In this document: positions 23,679-33,750 of the stretch, piece after piece
Layout: the number at the start of each line of letters is the position of its first letter
Numbering within the stretch: the first letter of the stretch is position 1
NCBI GenBank assembly: GCA_002840765.1
Contig: PHCE01000002.1
Coordinates: 579,192-643,191, forward strand
Length of the DNA: 64,000 nucleotides
Direction of reading: 5' to 3'
DNA from: Betaproteobacteria bacterium HGW-Betaproteobacteria-7
Lineage (GTDB): Bacteria; Pseudomonadota; Gammaproteobacteria; Burkholderiales; Rhodocyclaceae
Notes under the pieces: generated by a model
Databases searched by the model: none
Seen by the model: the letters and a program-made list of their open reading frames with translations, nothing else
Told to the model about the DNA's origin: nothing
Translations under genes and position numbers: made by a program

Positions 23679-25286
23679 TCACATCCGGAAAATACCGAAC
23701 TTCGTTTCCTCAGCCGGCGCATTCATCGCCGCCGACAGCCCCAAACCCAACACCCGCCGCGTATCCGCTGGATCAATAATCCCGTCGTCCCACAGGCGCG
23801 CCGACGCGTAATAGGGATGCCCCTGCGTCTCGTACTGCTCGCGAATCGGCGCCTTGAACGCCGCTTCCTCTTCGGCCGACCAATTCTTACCGGCCGCTTC
23901 CATGCCGTCACGTTTGACGGTAGCCAGCACGCCGGCCGCCTGTTCGCCGCCCATCACCGAAATGCGCGCATTCGGCCACATCCACAGGAAGCGCGGCGAG
24001 TAGGCGCGACCGCACATGCCGTAGTTGCCGGCGCCGAACGAACCGCCGATGACGACGGTGAATTTCGGCACCTTGGCGGTAGCCACGGCAGTGACCATCT
24101 TGGCGCCGTCGCGGGCAATGCCGCCGTTTTCGTACTTCTTGCCGACCATGAAGCCGGTGATGTTCTGCAGGAAGACAAGCGGGATGCCGCGCTGGGCGCA
24201 AAGTTCGATGAAGTGGGCGCCCTTCAGCGCCGACTCCGAGAAAAGGATGCCGTTGTTGGCGACGATGCCGACCGGGTAGCCATGGATGCGGGCGAAGCCG
24301 CAGACCAGCGTGGTGCCGTAGCGCGCCTTGAACTCGTCGAAGTCGGAGCCGTCGACGACACGGGCGATGATCTCGCGCACGTCGAAGGGTTTCTTGCTGT
24401 CGGTCGGGATGACGCCGTACAGCTCCTCGGTGGCGTAGGCGGGGGCGGCTGGGGCGCTCAGCGTCACCGGCGGCTGCTTCTGCCAGTTCAGATCCTTGAC
24501 GATGCGCCGGGCGATGGCCAGCGCATGCGCGTCGTTCTCGGCCAGATGATCGACGACGCCGGAGATGCGCGTATGGACTTCGGCGCCGCCGAGGTCTTCG
24601 GCACTGACCACTTCGCCGGTCGCCGCCTTGACCAGCGGCGGGCCGCCCAAAAAGATCGTGCCCTGGTCCTTGACGATGATCGATTCGTCGCACATCGCCG
24701 GCACGTAGGCGCCGCCAGCGGTACATGAACCCATGACGGCGGCGATCTGCGGGATGCCGGCGGCCGAGAGGTTGGCCTGGTTGAAGAAGATACGCCCGAA
24801 ATGCTCCTTGTCCGGGAAGACTTCGTCCTGCATCGGCAGGAAAGCGCCGCCGGAATCGACAAGGTAGACGCAGGGCAGCCGGTTTTCCAGCGCGATTTCC
24901 TGAGCCCGCAGGTGCTTCTTGACGGTCAGCGGGTAATAGGTGCCGCCCTTCACCGTGGCATCGTTGGCGACGACCATGCATTCGATGCCCTGCACACGGC
25001 CGATGCCGGCGATCACCGAGGCCGCCGGCACGTCGCCGCCGTACATGCCGTAGGCGGCGAACTGGCCGATTTCAAGGAAGGGCGTGCCGGGATCGAGCAG
25101 GCCGTTGACCCGCTCGCGCGGCAGCAGCTTGCCGCGCGCCAGATGCTTCTGGCGCGCTGCTTCCGGGCCGCCGAGGGCGATCTTGTCGACCTTGTCGTGC
25201 AGGTCGGTGACGACCGCCTGCATCGCCGCGGCATTGGCCTGGAACTCGGCCGAGCGCGGGTTGAGTTGGGATTTCAGGATGGTCAT
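23679..25286 (-). CDS. liuB: Methylcrotonyl-CoA carboxylase carboxyltransferase subunit
   Basis: 535 aa crotonase-fold carboxyltransferase. Recognisable segments are [40 protein letters not shown] and [22 protein letters not shown], followed by [37 protein letters not shown], typical of MccB. It transfers carboxyl from biotin on LiuD to methylcrotonyl-CoA. AGGAG lies just before ATG 25286. Confidence 0.93.
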   Translation of the reverse strand: MTILKSQLNPRSAEFQANAAAMQAVVTDLHDKVDKIALGGPEAARQKHLARGKLLPRERVNGLLDPGTPFLEIGQFAAYGMYGGDVPAASVIAGIGRVQGIECMVVANDATVKGGTYYPLTVKKHLRAQEIALENRLPCVYLVDSGGAFLPMQDEVFPDKEHFGRIFFNQANLSAAGIPQIAAVMGSCTAGGAYVPAMCDESIIVKDQGTIFLGGPPLVKAATGEVVSAEDLGGAEVHTRISGVVDHLAENDAHALAIARRIVKDLNWQKQPPVTLSAPAAPAYATEELYGVIPTDSKKPFDVREIIARVVDGSDFDEFKARYGTTLVCGFARIHGYPVGIVANNGILFSESALKGAHFIELCAQRGIPLVFLQNITGFMVGKKYENGGIARDGAKMVTAVATAKVPKFTVVIGGSFGAGNYGMCGRAYSPRFLWMWPNARISVMGGEQAAGVLATVKRDGMEAAGKNWSAEEEAAFKAPIREQYETQGHPYYASARLWDDGIIDPADTRRVLGLGLSAAMNAPAEETKFGIFRM

Positions 25287-25337
25287 GTCTCCTCGCTTCT
25301 TTTATGTGTGCGTTACCTGAATAAATGATGCCCAGTG

Positions 25338-25936
<599 letters not shown>

Positions 25937-25937
<1 letters not shown>

Positions 25938-26764
25938 CAGGATCCCTTATTTGAAAGTTTCAGGACGACGGTTTCCGGCGGGCAGTTGAAGCGGACGGGC
26001 AGGATGCTGGTGCCGACCCCGGCGGTGACGAAGGTCGGCGCCGGGACATCAGGAATCCAGCCGTAGGCATGCTGGCGCGGCGCCCGGCCCGGCGTCAGCA
26101 GAGCGCCGTAGAAGGGCAAGCGCACCTGGCCGCCGTGCGTGTGGCCGGCAAAGGCGACCAGGGTGCCGGCGGGCAAGGCGGGGGCGTTGGCCGGGTCGTG
26201 CATCATGACGATCAGCCGGGCCGCGGCCGGGACGCCGGCGAAGGCTTTTTCCGGCCGCGCGTTACCGGTCATGTCGTCGCCGATGCCGACCAGCCACAAT
26301 GGGCCGGCCGTCGTCGGCAACGGCACCGCAGCGTTTTCCAGCACGGTGATGCCGGCGTCGGTGAGCGCCTGGCGCACCTGCTCGCCGTCGTGCCACCAGT
26401 CGTGATTACCGAGCGTCGCAAAGACGCCGAGCGGTGCCTTGAGGCGGGCCAGTTCGGCAGCGATGGTGGCGGGAGCGACCGGCTCGCCGCCGAGCACGCC
26501 CTGGATGACGAAATCGCCGGGCAGCAGGATCAGGTCTGGCTGGCTGGCATTCAGCTGGTCGACGACCTTTTTCAGCATTGCCAGCCCGGAATGCGGGGCG
26601 CCGACGTGCAGGTCGGCGGCGACGGCGATGGTTAGCGGCGCACCGGCCCAATCGGCAGCAGGCAGCGTCAGCTGACGCTGCTGCAGCCAGCCCGGCTCGA
26701 CGCCGAAGCTCCAGCCGGTCAGGCCGAGCAGCGTGGCCCAGACGAGCAGGCGCAGGCGTTTCAT
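25937..26764 (-). CDS. Calcineurin-like metallophosphoesterase (YaeI-type), membrane anchored
   Basis: 275 aa with an N-terminal signal/anchor (about 1-21). The two-metal site is seen in AAADLHVGAPH, LLPGDFV, TLGNHDWW, MMHDPANAP and GHTHGGQVRLPF. YaeI-like proteins hydrolyse phosphodiesters, including UDP-diacylglucosamine analogues or lipids, at the membrane. The substrate is not predicted. Embedded in the liu-oriented gene string without an evident metabolic link. Confidence 0.87.
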
Positions 26765-26771
26765 GGGGCGC

Positions 26772-27383
26772 TCAGAAACCGCCGGTTTCGAGCCAGCGCT
26801 CGATCTGCGGCAGGCGGTCGGCGCCGAAGAAATGTTCGCCGTCGACGATCACGTGCGGCGAGCCGAAGACGCCGGCAGCCAGCGCCCGGTCGACTTCCGC
26901 CTTCAATCGCGCCTTGACTTCCGGGGTTTGCAGCGCGGTGGCCAGCTGCTGGCGGTCGATGCCGAGGTCGGCGGCAATGTCGAGCACGGTGTCGGGCGAG
27001 GAGATATCCCGGTCGTCGACGAAAAAGGCGCGATAGACGGCCAGCGCGAAGCGGCGGGCCAGCGCGCAATCCTGGCCATGCAGCCAGTAGTAGGCGCGGG
27101 CGGCGTTTTGCGTCGGCAGCGGAAAGCGGCTGGGTGGGTTGTAGGGCAGGCCGTGGAAGCGCGCCGAGCGGTGGAAGTCGTTGGCGACGTAGCGGGCCTT
27201 GGCGCTGTCCCCATCGGTCGGCGGGCGCGAGCCGGTGGCCTGGAAAATCACGCCGAGCAGGATCGGGTGCCAGCGTACCTTGCGGCCGTGCTGGGCGGCA
27301 ACGGTGTCAATCTTCTCGGCCATCAGGTAGCCGTAAGGGCTGGAAAAATCGAACCAGAAATCGATCGGGGTTGGGTCGTTCAT
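26772..27383 (-). CDS. 2-hydroxychromene-2-carboxylate isomerase family protein (DsbA/GST-kappa fold)
   Basis: 203 aa. IDFWFDFSSPYGYLMAEKID shows the kappa-class thioredoxin-fold start with Ser in SSPYG replacing the DsbA CxxC. The C-terminal GVFGSPHVIVDGEHFFGADRLPQIE is characteristic. The family isomerises aromatic ring-cleavage products or transfers glutathione. No aromatic degradation genes are adjacent, so the name is family-level only. Confidence 0.85.
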   Translation of the reverse strand: MNDPTPIDFWFDFSSPYGYLMAEKIDTVAAQHGRKVRWHPILLGVIFQATGSRPPTDGDSAKARYVANDFHRSARFHGLPYNPPSRFPLPTQNAARAYYWLHGQDCALARRFALAVYRAFFVDDRDISSPDTVLDIAADLGIDRQQLATALQTPEVKARLKAEVDRALAAGVFGSPHVIVDGEHFFGADRLPQIERWLETGGF

Positions 27384-27450
27384 TTTTGTCTCCTCGTCGG
27401 GGCAGTCGCGGGCCGTTGTTATGCTTGGCCCGTCGACCGCTGGGTAAGTG

Positions 27451-28587
27451 TTACTCGCTGGCGATGCTGCGTCCGATCACCAGCCGCTGGATATCGTTGG
27501 CGCCTTCGTAGATCTGGCAGATGCGCACGTCACGGTAGATGCGCTCAACCGGGAAGTCGCTGGTGTAGCCGACGCCGCCGTGAATCTGGATGGCGTCCGA
27601 GGCGATCTTTTCGGCAGCTTCCGAGGCGAACATCTTGGCCATCGAGGCTTCCTTCAGGCAGGGCTTGCCCGCGTCCTTCAACTGGGCGGCGCGCCAGACC
27701 ATCAGGCGGGCGGCGTCGAGCAGGGTGTTCATGTCGGCCAGGCGGAAATTGACCGCCTGGTGTTCGATGATTGGCTGGCCGAAAGTGATGCGTTCCCTGG
27801 CGTAGCGCACGGCGGCTTCAAACGCGGCGCGGGCCATGCCGACCGACTGGGCGGCGATGCCGATGCGCCCGGCTTCAAGATTGGACAGCGCGATCTTGTA
27901 GCCTTCGCCTTCCTTGCCGAGCAGCGCCGAAGCCGGCACGCGGCAGTTTTCCAGGATGATCTGCACGGTATCGGAGGCGTGCTGGCCCATCTTCTCTTCG
28001 GTGCGGCCGACGATGAAGCCGGGTGTCGCGGTCGGCACCAGAAAGCAGGAAATGCCCTTCTTGCCAGCTGCCTTGTCGGTCACGGCGAAGACAATGGCCA
28101 TGTGGGCGTGCTTGCCGGTGGTGATGAACTGCTTGACGCCGTTGAGCACGAAATGGTCGCCGTCGCGCTCGGCGCGGGTGGTGATCGCTGCGGCGTCCGA
28201 CCCGGTGTGCGGCTCGGTCAGGCAGAAGCAGCCGAGCTTTTCGCCGCGGGCCAGCGGCTTCAGCCATTCTTCCTTCTGGTTGTCGCTGCCGTACTTCATC
28301 GTGATGCCGCAGGCCAGCGAGTTCTGCACCGAGACGATGGTCGAGGTGGCGCCGTCGCCGGCGGCGATTTCTTCCAGGGTCAGCACCAGGCTCATGTAAT
28401 CCATGCCGGCACCGCCCCATTCCTCGGGTACGACCATGCCCATGGCGCCGAGTTCGGCCAGTTCCTTCAGGGCCTCGGCCGGGAAGGTGTGGTTCTTGTC
28501 CCATTGCGCGGCAAAGGGTGCCAGGCGCTCCTGGGCAAAGCTGCGCATCGCGTCGCGGATCATTTCCTGTTCTTGCGTCAGAATCAT
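27451..28587 (-). CDS. Acyl-CoA dehydrogenase
   Basis: 378 aa with the full acyl-CoA dehydrogenase layout: N-terminal helices, LTEPHTGSDAAAITTRAE, the FAD-binding middle domain and C-terminal RITFGQPIIEHQAVNFRLADM. The catalytic base lies in CQIYEGANDIQRLVIGR. It resembles short-chain or 2-methyl-branched types; with thiolase next door it could serve fatty-acid or isoleucine breakdown. ATG 28587 matches the family start; a longer frame upstream only shadows the transporter gene. Confidence 0.9.
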   Translation of the reverse strand: MILTQEQEMIRDAMRSFAQERLAPFAAQWDKNHTFPAEALKELAELGAMGMVVPEEWGGAGMDYMSLVLTLEEIAAGDGATSTIVSVQNSLACGITMKYGSDNQKEEWLKPLARGEKLGCFCLTEPHTGSDAAAITTRAERDGDHFVLNGVKQFITTGKHAHMAIVFAVTDKAAGKKGISCFLVPTATPGFIVGRTEEKMGQHASDTVQIILENCRVPASALLGKEGEGYKIALSNLEAGRIGIAAQSVGMARAAFEAAVRYARERITFGQPIIEHQAVNFRLADMNTLLDAARLMVWRAAQLKDAGKPCLKEASMAKMFASEAAEKIASDAIQIHGGVGYTSDFPVERIYRDVRICQIYEGANDIQRLVIGRSIASE

Positions 28588-29498
28588 GCTGTTTTCTCCA
28601 GAGTTGTTTTTTGTAGGGTGGTCAGCCAGACGCCAGCGATCACCAGCAGGCCGCCGAAGAGGACCGGCAGGCCAAGGCGCTCGTCCAGCAGTACGGCCGC
28701 CTGCAGCACGGCGAAGACCGGCACCAGGTTGATGAAGATCGAGGCGTGGCCGGCGCCGAGTTGCTGCACGGCGGCGGTGAACCAGGTGTAGGCGATGGCG
28801 GTACCGAACACAGCGAGGAACAGCATGCTGCTCCATACCCGCCACGACCAGTCGGCCGGCGCGATATCGCCCTGCAGCAGCGCCGCCAGGCCAAGCAGCG
28901 TGGCACCGGTCAGGCTGCCGTAGAAGGTCGTCGCCAGCGCCGAGAAGCGGCCGGTAGCGCGCCAGCCGATGAAGGTGTACGCCGCCCAGCTGGCGACGCA
29001 GCCGAGGATCAGCCATTCGCCGACCCCGACTTCGCCCTGCAGCAAGGCCAGCGGGTCGCCGTTGCCGATCACCGTCAGGCAGCCAGCCAGGGCGATGGCG
29101 CTGCCCAGCGCCTTGCGCGGATTCATGCTTTCCTTGCCGGCCAGCCAGGCGATCAGCACGATGACCACCGGGTTGAGAGCGACGACCAGCGCGCCGCGCC
29201 CGGCCGGGATGTGCTGCAGGCCGAAAAAGAAGCACAGGCCGTAGAGGAAGATGCCGAAAAAGCCCAGGGCCCAGACCAGACCCCAGTCACGCCCGCCCTG
29301 CGGTAGCGGGATGCCGTTGCCGGAGGCGAGCATGACGCCGGCGACGACCAGTCCGGCCACCACGAAGCGCAAGGAAGCAACGGCCAGCGGCGCCGTCAGT
29401 TCCTGGGCGATGACCCGCCCGGCGATCCAGGTGCCGCCCCACATGGCCATCGCGGCCACCAGCTTGGCATAGGTCAGCGAGCGGACCGGTTGGGTCAC
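28584..29498 (-). CDS. EamA/DMT-superfamily permease
   Basis: 304 aa with ten predicted hydrophobic helices arranged as two EamA repeats. RFVVAGLVVAGVML and GLQHIPAGRGALVVALNPVV lie in the first repeat, and FINLVPVFAVLQAAVLLDERLGL in the second. It exports metabolites such as amino acids or their derivatives; no specific substrate is inferred. It overlaps the acyl-CoA dehydrogenase gene by four nt (ATGA). Confidence 0.87.
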   Translation of the reverse strand: MTQPVRSLTYAKLVAAMAMWGGTWIAGRVIAQELTAPLAVASLRFVVAGLVVAGVMLASGNGIPLPQGGRDWGLVWALGFFGIFLYGLCFFFGLQHIPAGRGALVVALNPVVIVLIAWLAGKESMNPRKALGSAIALAGCLTVIGNGDPLALLQGEVGVGEWLILGCVASWAAYTFIGWRATGRFSALATTFYGSLTGATLLGLAALLQGDIAPADWSWRVWSSMLFLAVFGTAIAYTWFTAAVQQLGAGHASIFINLVPVFAVLQAAVLLDERLGLPVLFGGLLVIAGVWLTTLQKTTLEKTA

Positions 29499-30689
29499 TT
29501 AGAGCATTTCCACCGCGAGTGCCGTGGCTTCGCCGCCACCGATGCACAGCGAGGCGACGCCGCGCTTGCCGCCGCTCTTCTTCAGCGCGCCGAGCAGCGT
29601 GACGACGATGCGGGCGCCGGAAGCGCCGATCGGATGGCCCAGGGCGCAGGCGCCGCCGTGGATGTTGACCTTGGCCGGGTCGAGCTTGAGATCGTGCAGC
29701 GCGGCCATGGTGACCACGGCGAAGGCTTCGTTGATCTCGTACAGATCGACCGATTCGGCGGTCCAGCCGGTCTTGGCGAACAGCTTCTGCATGGCGCCGA
29801 CCGGCGCCGACGGGAACAGCGCCGGCGTGCCGGCATTGGTCGTGTGGCCGACGATACGGGCGATCGGGGCGAGACCCAGTTTGTCGGCCTGCGAGGCGCG
29901 CATCAGCACCAGGGCGGCGGCGCCGTCGGAAATCGATGAGGAGTTGGCGGCGGTGACCGTGCCGTCCTTCCTGAAGGCCGGCTTCAGTGTCGGAATTTTT
30001 TCGACATTGACGGCGAACGGGCCTTCATCCTTGTCGATGACGACATCGCCCTTGCGGCCGGCGACGGTGGTCGGGGCGATTTCCCAGGCGAAGCTGCCGT
30101 CGTTGCTGGCAGCAATGGCGCGGGTCGTCGAGCGGACGGCGAACTCGTCCTGGGCTTCGCGGGTGAAACCGTAGCTGCTGGCGCATTCCTCGGCGAAGGT
30201 GCCCATCAGACGGCCGCGGTTTTCCTTGGAGTAGGCGTCTTCCAGGCCGTCCATGAACATGTGGTCGATGACCTGACCGTGGCCGAGGCGATAGCCGCCA
30301 CGCGCCTTGGGCAGCAGGTAGGGGGCGTTGGTCATCGACTCCATACCGCCGACCACGGCGACGCCGTAGGAGCCGGCGAGGATGCCGTCGTGGCCAAGCA
30401 TGGTGGCCTTCATCGCCGAACCGCAGACCTTGTGGATAGTGGCGCAGCCGGCGGTGATCGGCAGCCCGGCCTGCAGCGCTGCCTGGCGGGCCGGAGCCTG
30501 GCCCTGGCCGGCTTGCAGGACGCAGCCCATCAGCACTTCGTCGATCAGGTTGGCATCGATGCCGGCGCGCTCGACGGCGGCCTTGATGGCGACGGCGCCG
30601 AGATTGGCGGCGGTCAGGCTGGAAAAGCCGCCCTGGAACGAGCCCATGGCAGTACGGGCGGCGGAAACGATAACGATTGGGTCTTGCAT
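29499..30689 (-). CDS. Acetyl-CoA C-acyltransferase (thiolase)
   Basis: 396 aa. It has IVSAARTAMGSFQGG, the acyl-carrying Cys in IHKVCGSAMKA, NIHGGACALGHPIGASGAR and the second Cys in CIGGGEATALAVE. It condenses or cleaves acetoacetyl-CoA or longer 3-ketoacyl-CoA. In this cluster it would turn acetoacetyl-CoA from leucine into acetyl-CoA. AAGGAGAAACAC precedes ATG 30689. Confidence 0.92.
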   Translation of the reverse strand: MQDPIVIVSAARTAMGSFQGGFSSLTAANLGAVAIKAAVERAGIDANLIDEVLMGCVLQAGQGQAPARQAALQAGLPITAGCATIHKVCGSAMKATMLGHDGILAGSYGVAVVGGMESMTNAPYLLPKARGGYRLGHGQVIDHMFMDGLEDAYSKENRGRLMGTFAEECASSYGFTREAQDEFAVRSTTRAIAASNDGSFAWEIAPTTVAGRKGDVVIDKDEGPFAVNVEKIPTLKPAFRKDGTVTAANSSSISDGAAALVLMRASQADKLGLAPIARIVGHTTNAGTPALFPSAPVGAMQKLFAKTGWTAESVDLYEINEAFAVVTMAALHDLKLDPAKVNIHGGACALGHPIGASGARIVVTLLGALKKSGGKRGVASLCIGGGEATALAVEML

Positions 30690-30730
30690 GCTGTGTTTCT
30701 CCTTGCGTTGCTTGTTATTGGAAAACGTTG

Positions 30731-31873
30731 TCAGGCGTCGAGCGCCTTGAGTGCTGCGTCGTAACGCGCCGGCAGGTCGCCGAGCGTGTCCACGGTGATG
30801 CCGAGGTCGTGCATGTGGCCGTCCTTGAGGCCGTAGATCCAGCCGTGCACCGTCAGTTGCTGGCCGCGCTGCCAGGCATCCTGGACCACGGTGTTGTGGC
30901 AGACATTGACCACCTGCTCAAGGACATTCAGTTCGCACAGTCGGTCGTGGCGCTTGTCGGCCGGCAGGTTGTCCACATTGGTGAAATGCTTGTTGTGCAC
31001 GTCATGGACATGGCGCAGCCACAGGTCGACGACGCCGACGCGGGCACGGTTGAGGGCGGCAAGCACGCCGCCGCAGCCGTAGTGGCCGACGACCATGATG
31101 TGCTTGACCCTGAGGACATCGACGGCGTACTGGATCACTGACAGGCAGTTGAGGTCGGTATGGACGACGACGTTGGCGACATTACGGTGCACGAAAACTT
31201 CGCCCGGCAGCAGGCCGACGATCTGGTTGGCCGGCACGCGCGAGTCGGAACAGCCGATCCACAGGAATTCCGGAGACTGCAGGTGAGCCAACTTGTCGAA
31301 GTAGTTGGGGTCGATTTCCTGCATCTGCTTGGCCCAGGCCCGGTTGTAGTCGAACAGGTGGGACAGGTTTTCGTTGCGGATTTCCTCTTCCGACCAGTTG
31401 TCGAGATCGAGGGCGAGGAAAATGGTGTTCTCGACCGGCGTCGGGTAGTAGGCCGGCACTTCGTTGAAGCCCAATTCGCGGTACAGCTTCACGGCCATGC
31501 GCATGTTGGGCAGCGTGTCGAGCAGCAGGCGCTTGTAGCCGATTTCCTTGGCCGCCTTGATCGCCGCCAGCGCCAGTGCGCGGCCGACGCCGTTGCCGCG
31601 TTCGGCTGGATCGACGTAAAGGCGCTTCATTTCGCAAATGCCCTCGGAGAAGGCGCGGACGCCGACACAGCCAGCCGGCCGGCCATCGACTTCGGCGAAG
31701 AACAGGCGGCCTTCCGGGGCGACATAGGTGCCGGGCAGCGAGGCCATTTCCTGGTCGAAGTTCTGGTACGACAGGTCGACGCCCAGCCAGGCCGCGTAAT
31801 TGCGGAAATACTGGCGGACCTGCTCGATGGTTTCGGTGTCGTTGGCGGTGAGGGTGCGAAGGGTGATATTCAT
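30731..31873 (-). CDS. GNAT acetyltransferase - beta-carbonic anhydrase fusion
   Basis: 380 aa, two domains in one frame. Residues 1-158 are a GNAT acetyltransferase with the acetyl-CoA loop VDPAERGNGVGRAL and YRELGF. Residues about 165-380 are a full beta-carbonic anhydrase with zinc ligands Cys208, His264 and Cys267 and the Asp210/Arg212 dyad (IGCSDSRV, GHYGCGG). No stop or low-complexity break lies between them. Beta-carbonic anhydrases are normally free-standing at about 210-220 aa. It sits between liuA and thiolase and may supply bicarbonate to the biotin carboxylase; that link is inferred. Confidence 0.9.
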   Translation of the reverse strand: MNITLRTLTANDTETIEQVRQYFRNYAAWLGVDLSYQNFDQEMASLPGTYVAPEGRLFFAEVDGRPAGCVGVRAFSEGICEMKRLYVDPAERGNGVGRALALAAIKAAKEIGYKRLLLDTLPNMRMAVKLYRELGFNEVPAYYPTPVENTIFLALDLDNWSEEEIRNENLSHLFDYNRAWAKQMQEIDPNYFDKLAHLQSPEFLWIGCSDSRVPANQIVGLLPGEVFVHRNVANVVVHTDLNCLSVIQYAVDVLRVKHIMVVGHYGCGGVLAALNRARVGVVDLWLRHVHDVHNKHFTNVDNLPADKRHDRLCELNVLEQVVNVCHNTVVQDAWQRGQQLTVHGWIYGLKDGHMHDLGITVDTLGDLPARYDAALKALDA

Positions 31874-31926
31874 GTCTGTTCTGCTCCGGTAGCCGGGCTC
31901 CCGTCCGGAGGCCGGCGGGAGCGTGT

Positions 31927-33099
31927 TTATGCGGTTTCCGCGAAAAGTTCGCGACCGATCAGCATTCTACGGATTTCGGAAGTGCCGGCACCGATCTCAT
32001 AGAGCTTGGCATCGCGCCACAAACGGCCCGCCGGGTACTCGTTGGTATAGCCGACGCCGCCCAATGTCTGGATTGCCTCGCCGGCCATCCAGGTGGCCTT
32101 TTCGGCGGAATAGAGGATGGCGCCGGCGGCATCCTTGCGCAGCGTCCGGCTGTGGTCGGTGGTGTCGCAGGCGCGGCCCAGCGCATAGACGTAGGCGCGG
32201 GTGGCCTGCCAGGTCGAGTACATATCGGCGACCTTGCCCTGCATCAGTTGAAACTCGCCGATGGCTTGGCCGAACTGCTTGCGCTCATGCAGGAAGGGCA
32301 CGACCACGTCCATGCACGCCGCCATGATGCCGAGCGGGCCGCCGCAGAGCACGGCGCGTTCGTAATCGAGGCCGGACATCAGCACCTTGGTGCCGCTGCC
32401 GACGCCGCCGAGGACGTTTTCCTCCGGAACTTCGCAATCGTCGAAGAACAGCGGGAAGGTGTTGGAGCCGCGCATGCCCAGCTTGTCGAGGTGAGTGCCG
32501 TGGGAGAAGCCGTTCATGCCCTTCTCGACGATGAAGGCGGTCATGCCGCGGGCGCCGGCCGCCATGTCGGTCTTGGCGTAGACCACCAGGGTGTCGGCAT
32601 CGCCGCCGTTGGTGATCCACATCTTCGAGCCATTGAGCACGTAGCGGTCGCCCTTCTTGTCGGCGCGCAGCTTCATCGAGACGACGTCGGAACCGGCGCC
32701 CGGTTCGGACATCGCCAAGGCGCCGACGTGCTCACCGGAAATCAGCTTGGGCAGGTACTTCTGCCGTTGGGCTTCCGTGCCGTTGCGGCGGATCTGGTTG
32801 ACGCACAGATTCGAGTGGGCGCCGTAGGACAGACCGACCGAGGCCGAGGCACGGGAGATTTCCTCGAGCGCAACGATATGCGCCAGGTAGCCCAGGCCAG
32901 TGCCGCCGTACTCTTCGCCGGCGGTCATGCCGAGCAGGCCCATGTCGCCGAATTTGCGCCAGAGGTCGGCGGGGAATTCGTTGACGCGGTCAATCTCCGC
33001 TGCGCGCGGCGCGATTTCGGCGTCGGCAAAAGCCTTCACCGCATCGCGCAATATATTGATGTCTTCGCCGAGGCCGAAGTCGAGGCTGGGAATATTCAT
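31927..33099 (-). CDS. liuA: Isovaleryl-CoA dehydrogenase
   Basis: 390 aa acyl-CoA dehydrogenase whose early [27 protein letters not shown] and [15 protein letters not shown] match isovaleryl-CoA dehydrogenases. [24 protein letters not shown] and [32 protein letters not shown] follow; the YEIGAGTSE segment lacks the usual Glu, as expected because isovaleryl-CoA enzymes carry the catalytic Glu on another helix (here likely LDYERAVL). It oxidises isovaleryl-CoA in leucine breakdown. Confidence 0.93.
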   Translation of the reverse strand: MNIPSLDFGLGEDINILRDAVKAFADAEIAPRAAEIDRVNEFPADLWRKFGDMGLLGMTAGEEYGGTGLGYLAHIVALEEISRASASVGLSYGAHSNLCVNQIRRNGTEAQRQKYLPKLISGEHVGALAMSEPGAGSDVVSMKLRADKKGDRYVLNGSKMWITNGGDADTLVVYAKTDMAAGARGMTAFIVEKGMNGFSHGTHLDKLGMRGSNTFPLFFDDCEVPEENVLGGVGSGTKVLMSGLDYERAVLCGGPLGIMAACMDVVVPFLHERKQFGQAIGEFQLMQGKVADMYSTWQATRAYVYALGRACDTTDHSRTLRKDAAGAILYSAEKATWMAGEAIQTLGGVGYTNEYPAGRLWRDAKLYEIGAGTSEIRRMLIGRELFAETA

Positions 33100-33132
33100 T
33101 GGTTTGTCTCCGTCTAGCTGCTAGTTGTTGGT

Positions 33133-33170
33133 GGCTTGAGTTGCGAGTTGGGTTGCTAACAACTCAAGCC
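33133..33170 (-). other. Leader hairpin upstream of liuA
   Basis: GGCTTGAGTTG (33133-33143) pairs perfectly with CAACTCAAGCC (33160-33170). The 11-bp stem with a 16-nt loop would form in the liuA leader mRNA. No T-run follows, so it is not a terminator; it might affect mRNA stability or ribosome access. Confidence 0.5.
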
Positions 33171-33209
33171 CTTAGGCAACTCGATCCTGCTTCTCCCTCT
33201 GGTCTGGCG

Positions 33210-33238
33210 ATTGTATTTACGTTGACGTTAACGTCAAC
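33210..33238 (-). promoter_or_regulatory. liuA promoter with perfect LiuR-type palindrome
   Basis: GTTGACGTTAACGTCAAC (33221-33238) is an exact 18-bp palindrome. Minus-strand -35 TTGACG (33237-33232) and -10 TACAAT (33215-33210) lie 16 bp apart and overlap it. MerR regulators bind such dyads across the promoter spacer, and LiuR, encoded just upstream, is the likely binder. Confidence 0.8.
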
Positions 33239-33252
33239 TGGTTGGTGAGAAA

Positions 33253-33648
33253 TTATTTGCCCACGTTGCGACGGGCCAGCTCCTGCTGGCACTGGAGCTC
33301 GAACTGGGCAATTTCAGCGAGCATCGCCTCGATATCCTCGCGCTGCTGTTCCAGGGCTTCCCGGCGTTTCGACATGACCCGCACGCATTCGAGCAACTGC
33401 GGCGTTTCGTCCTCGGTCGACGCGTACATGCCGATCAGGTCCTTGATTTCCGCCAGGCTCAAACCGAGGCGCTTGCCGCGCAGGGCCATCTTCAGGCGGG
33501 CGCGGTCGCGGCGAGTGAACACCCGCTTGCTGCCTTCGCGTTGCGGCGACAGGATGCCCTGGTCTTCCCAGAAGCGGATGGTGCGCGGTGTGATGCCGAA
33601 CTCGCGGGCGAGGTCGGAAATGGCGAAGATGACGGCCTGCTGGTTCAC
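33253..33648 (-). CDS. liuR: MerR-family regulator of leucine catabolism (LiuR)
   Basis: 131 aa. The N-terminal MerR winged helix IFAISDLAREFGITPRTIRFWEDQGILSP and the residues RRDRARLKMALRGKRLGLSLAEIKDLI are typical of LiuR. A C-terminal coiled coil (about 85-125) dimerises the protein, and no metal-binding cysteines are conserved. GTG 33648 is preferred because AAGGA lies 7 nt upstream; a TTG-initiated frame at 33675 lacks one. Probably controls liuA and the following genes through the palindrome at 33221-33238. Confidence 0.88.
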   Translation of the reverse strand: MNQQAVIFAISDLAREFGITPRTIRFWEDQGILSPQREGSKRVFTRRDRARLKMALRGKRLGLSLAEIKDLIGMYASTEDETPQLLECVRVMSKRREALEQQREDIEAMLAEIAQFELQCQQELARRNVGK

Positions 33649-33750
33649 TCGGCGATCCTTGAAAAGTTCGCCCAAGTAAATCAGAGAAAAGGGGTTTTTT
33701 CAATCCGCTACCGTATGGTAACTTGCGCCTCCTGCATTGAAGATCGTCCC

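Noticed and set aside
23079..24728. 549-aa plus-strand ORF through the palindromic repeat
   Set aside because: It joins repeat-derived sequence with the antisense of liuB; no ribosome site and no protein-like motif.
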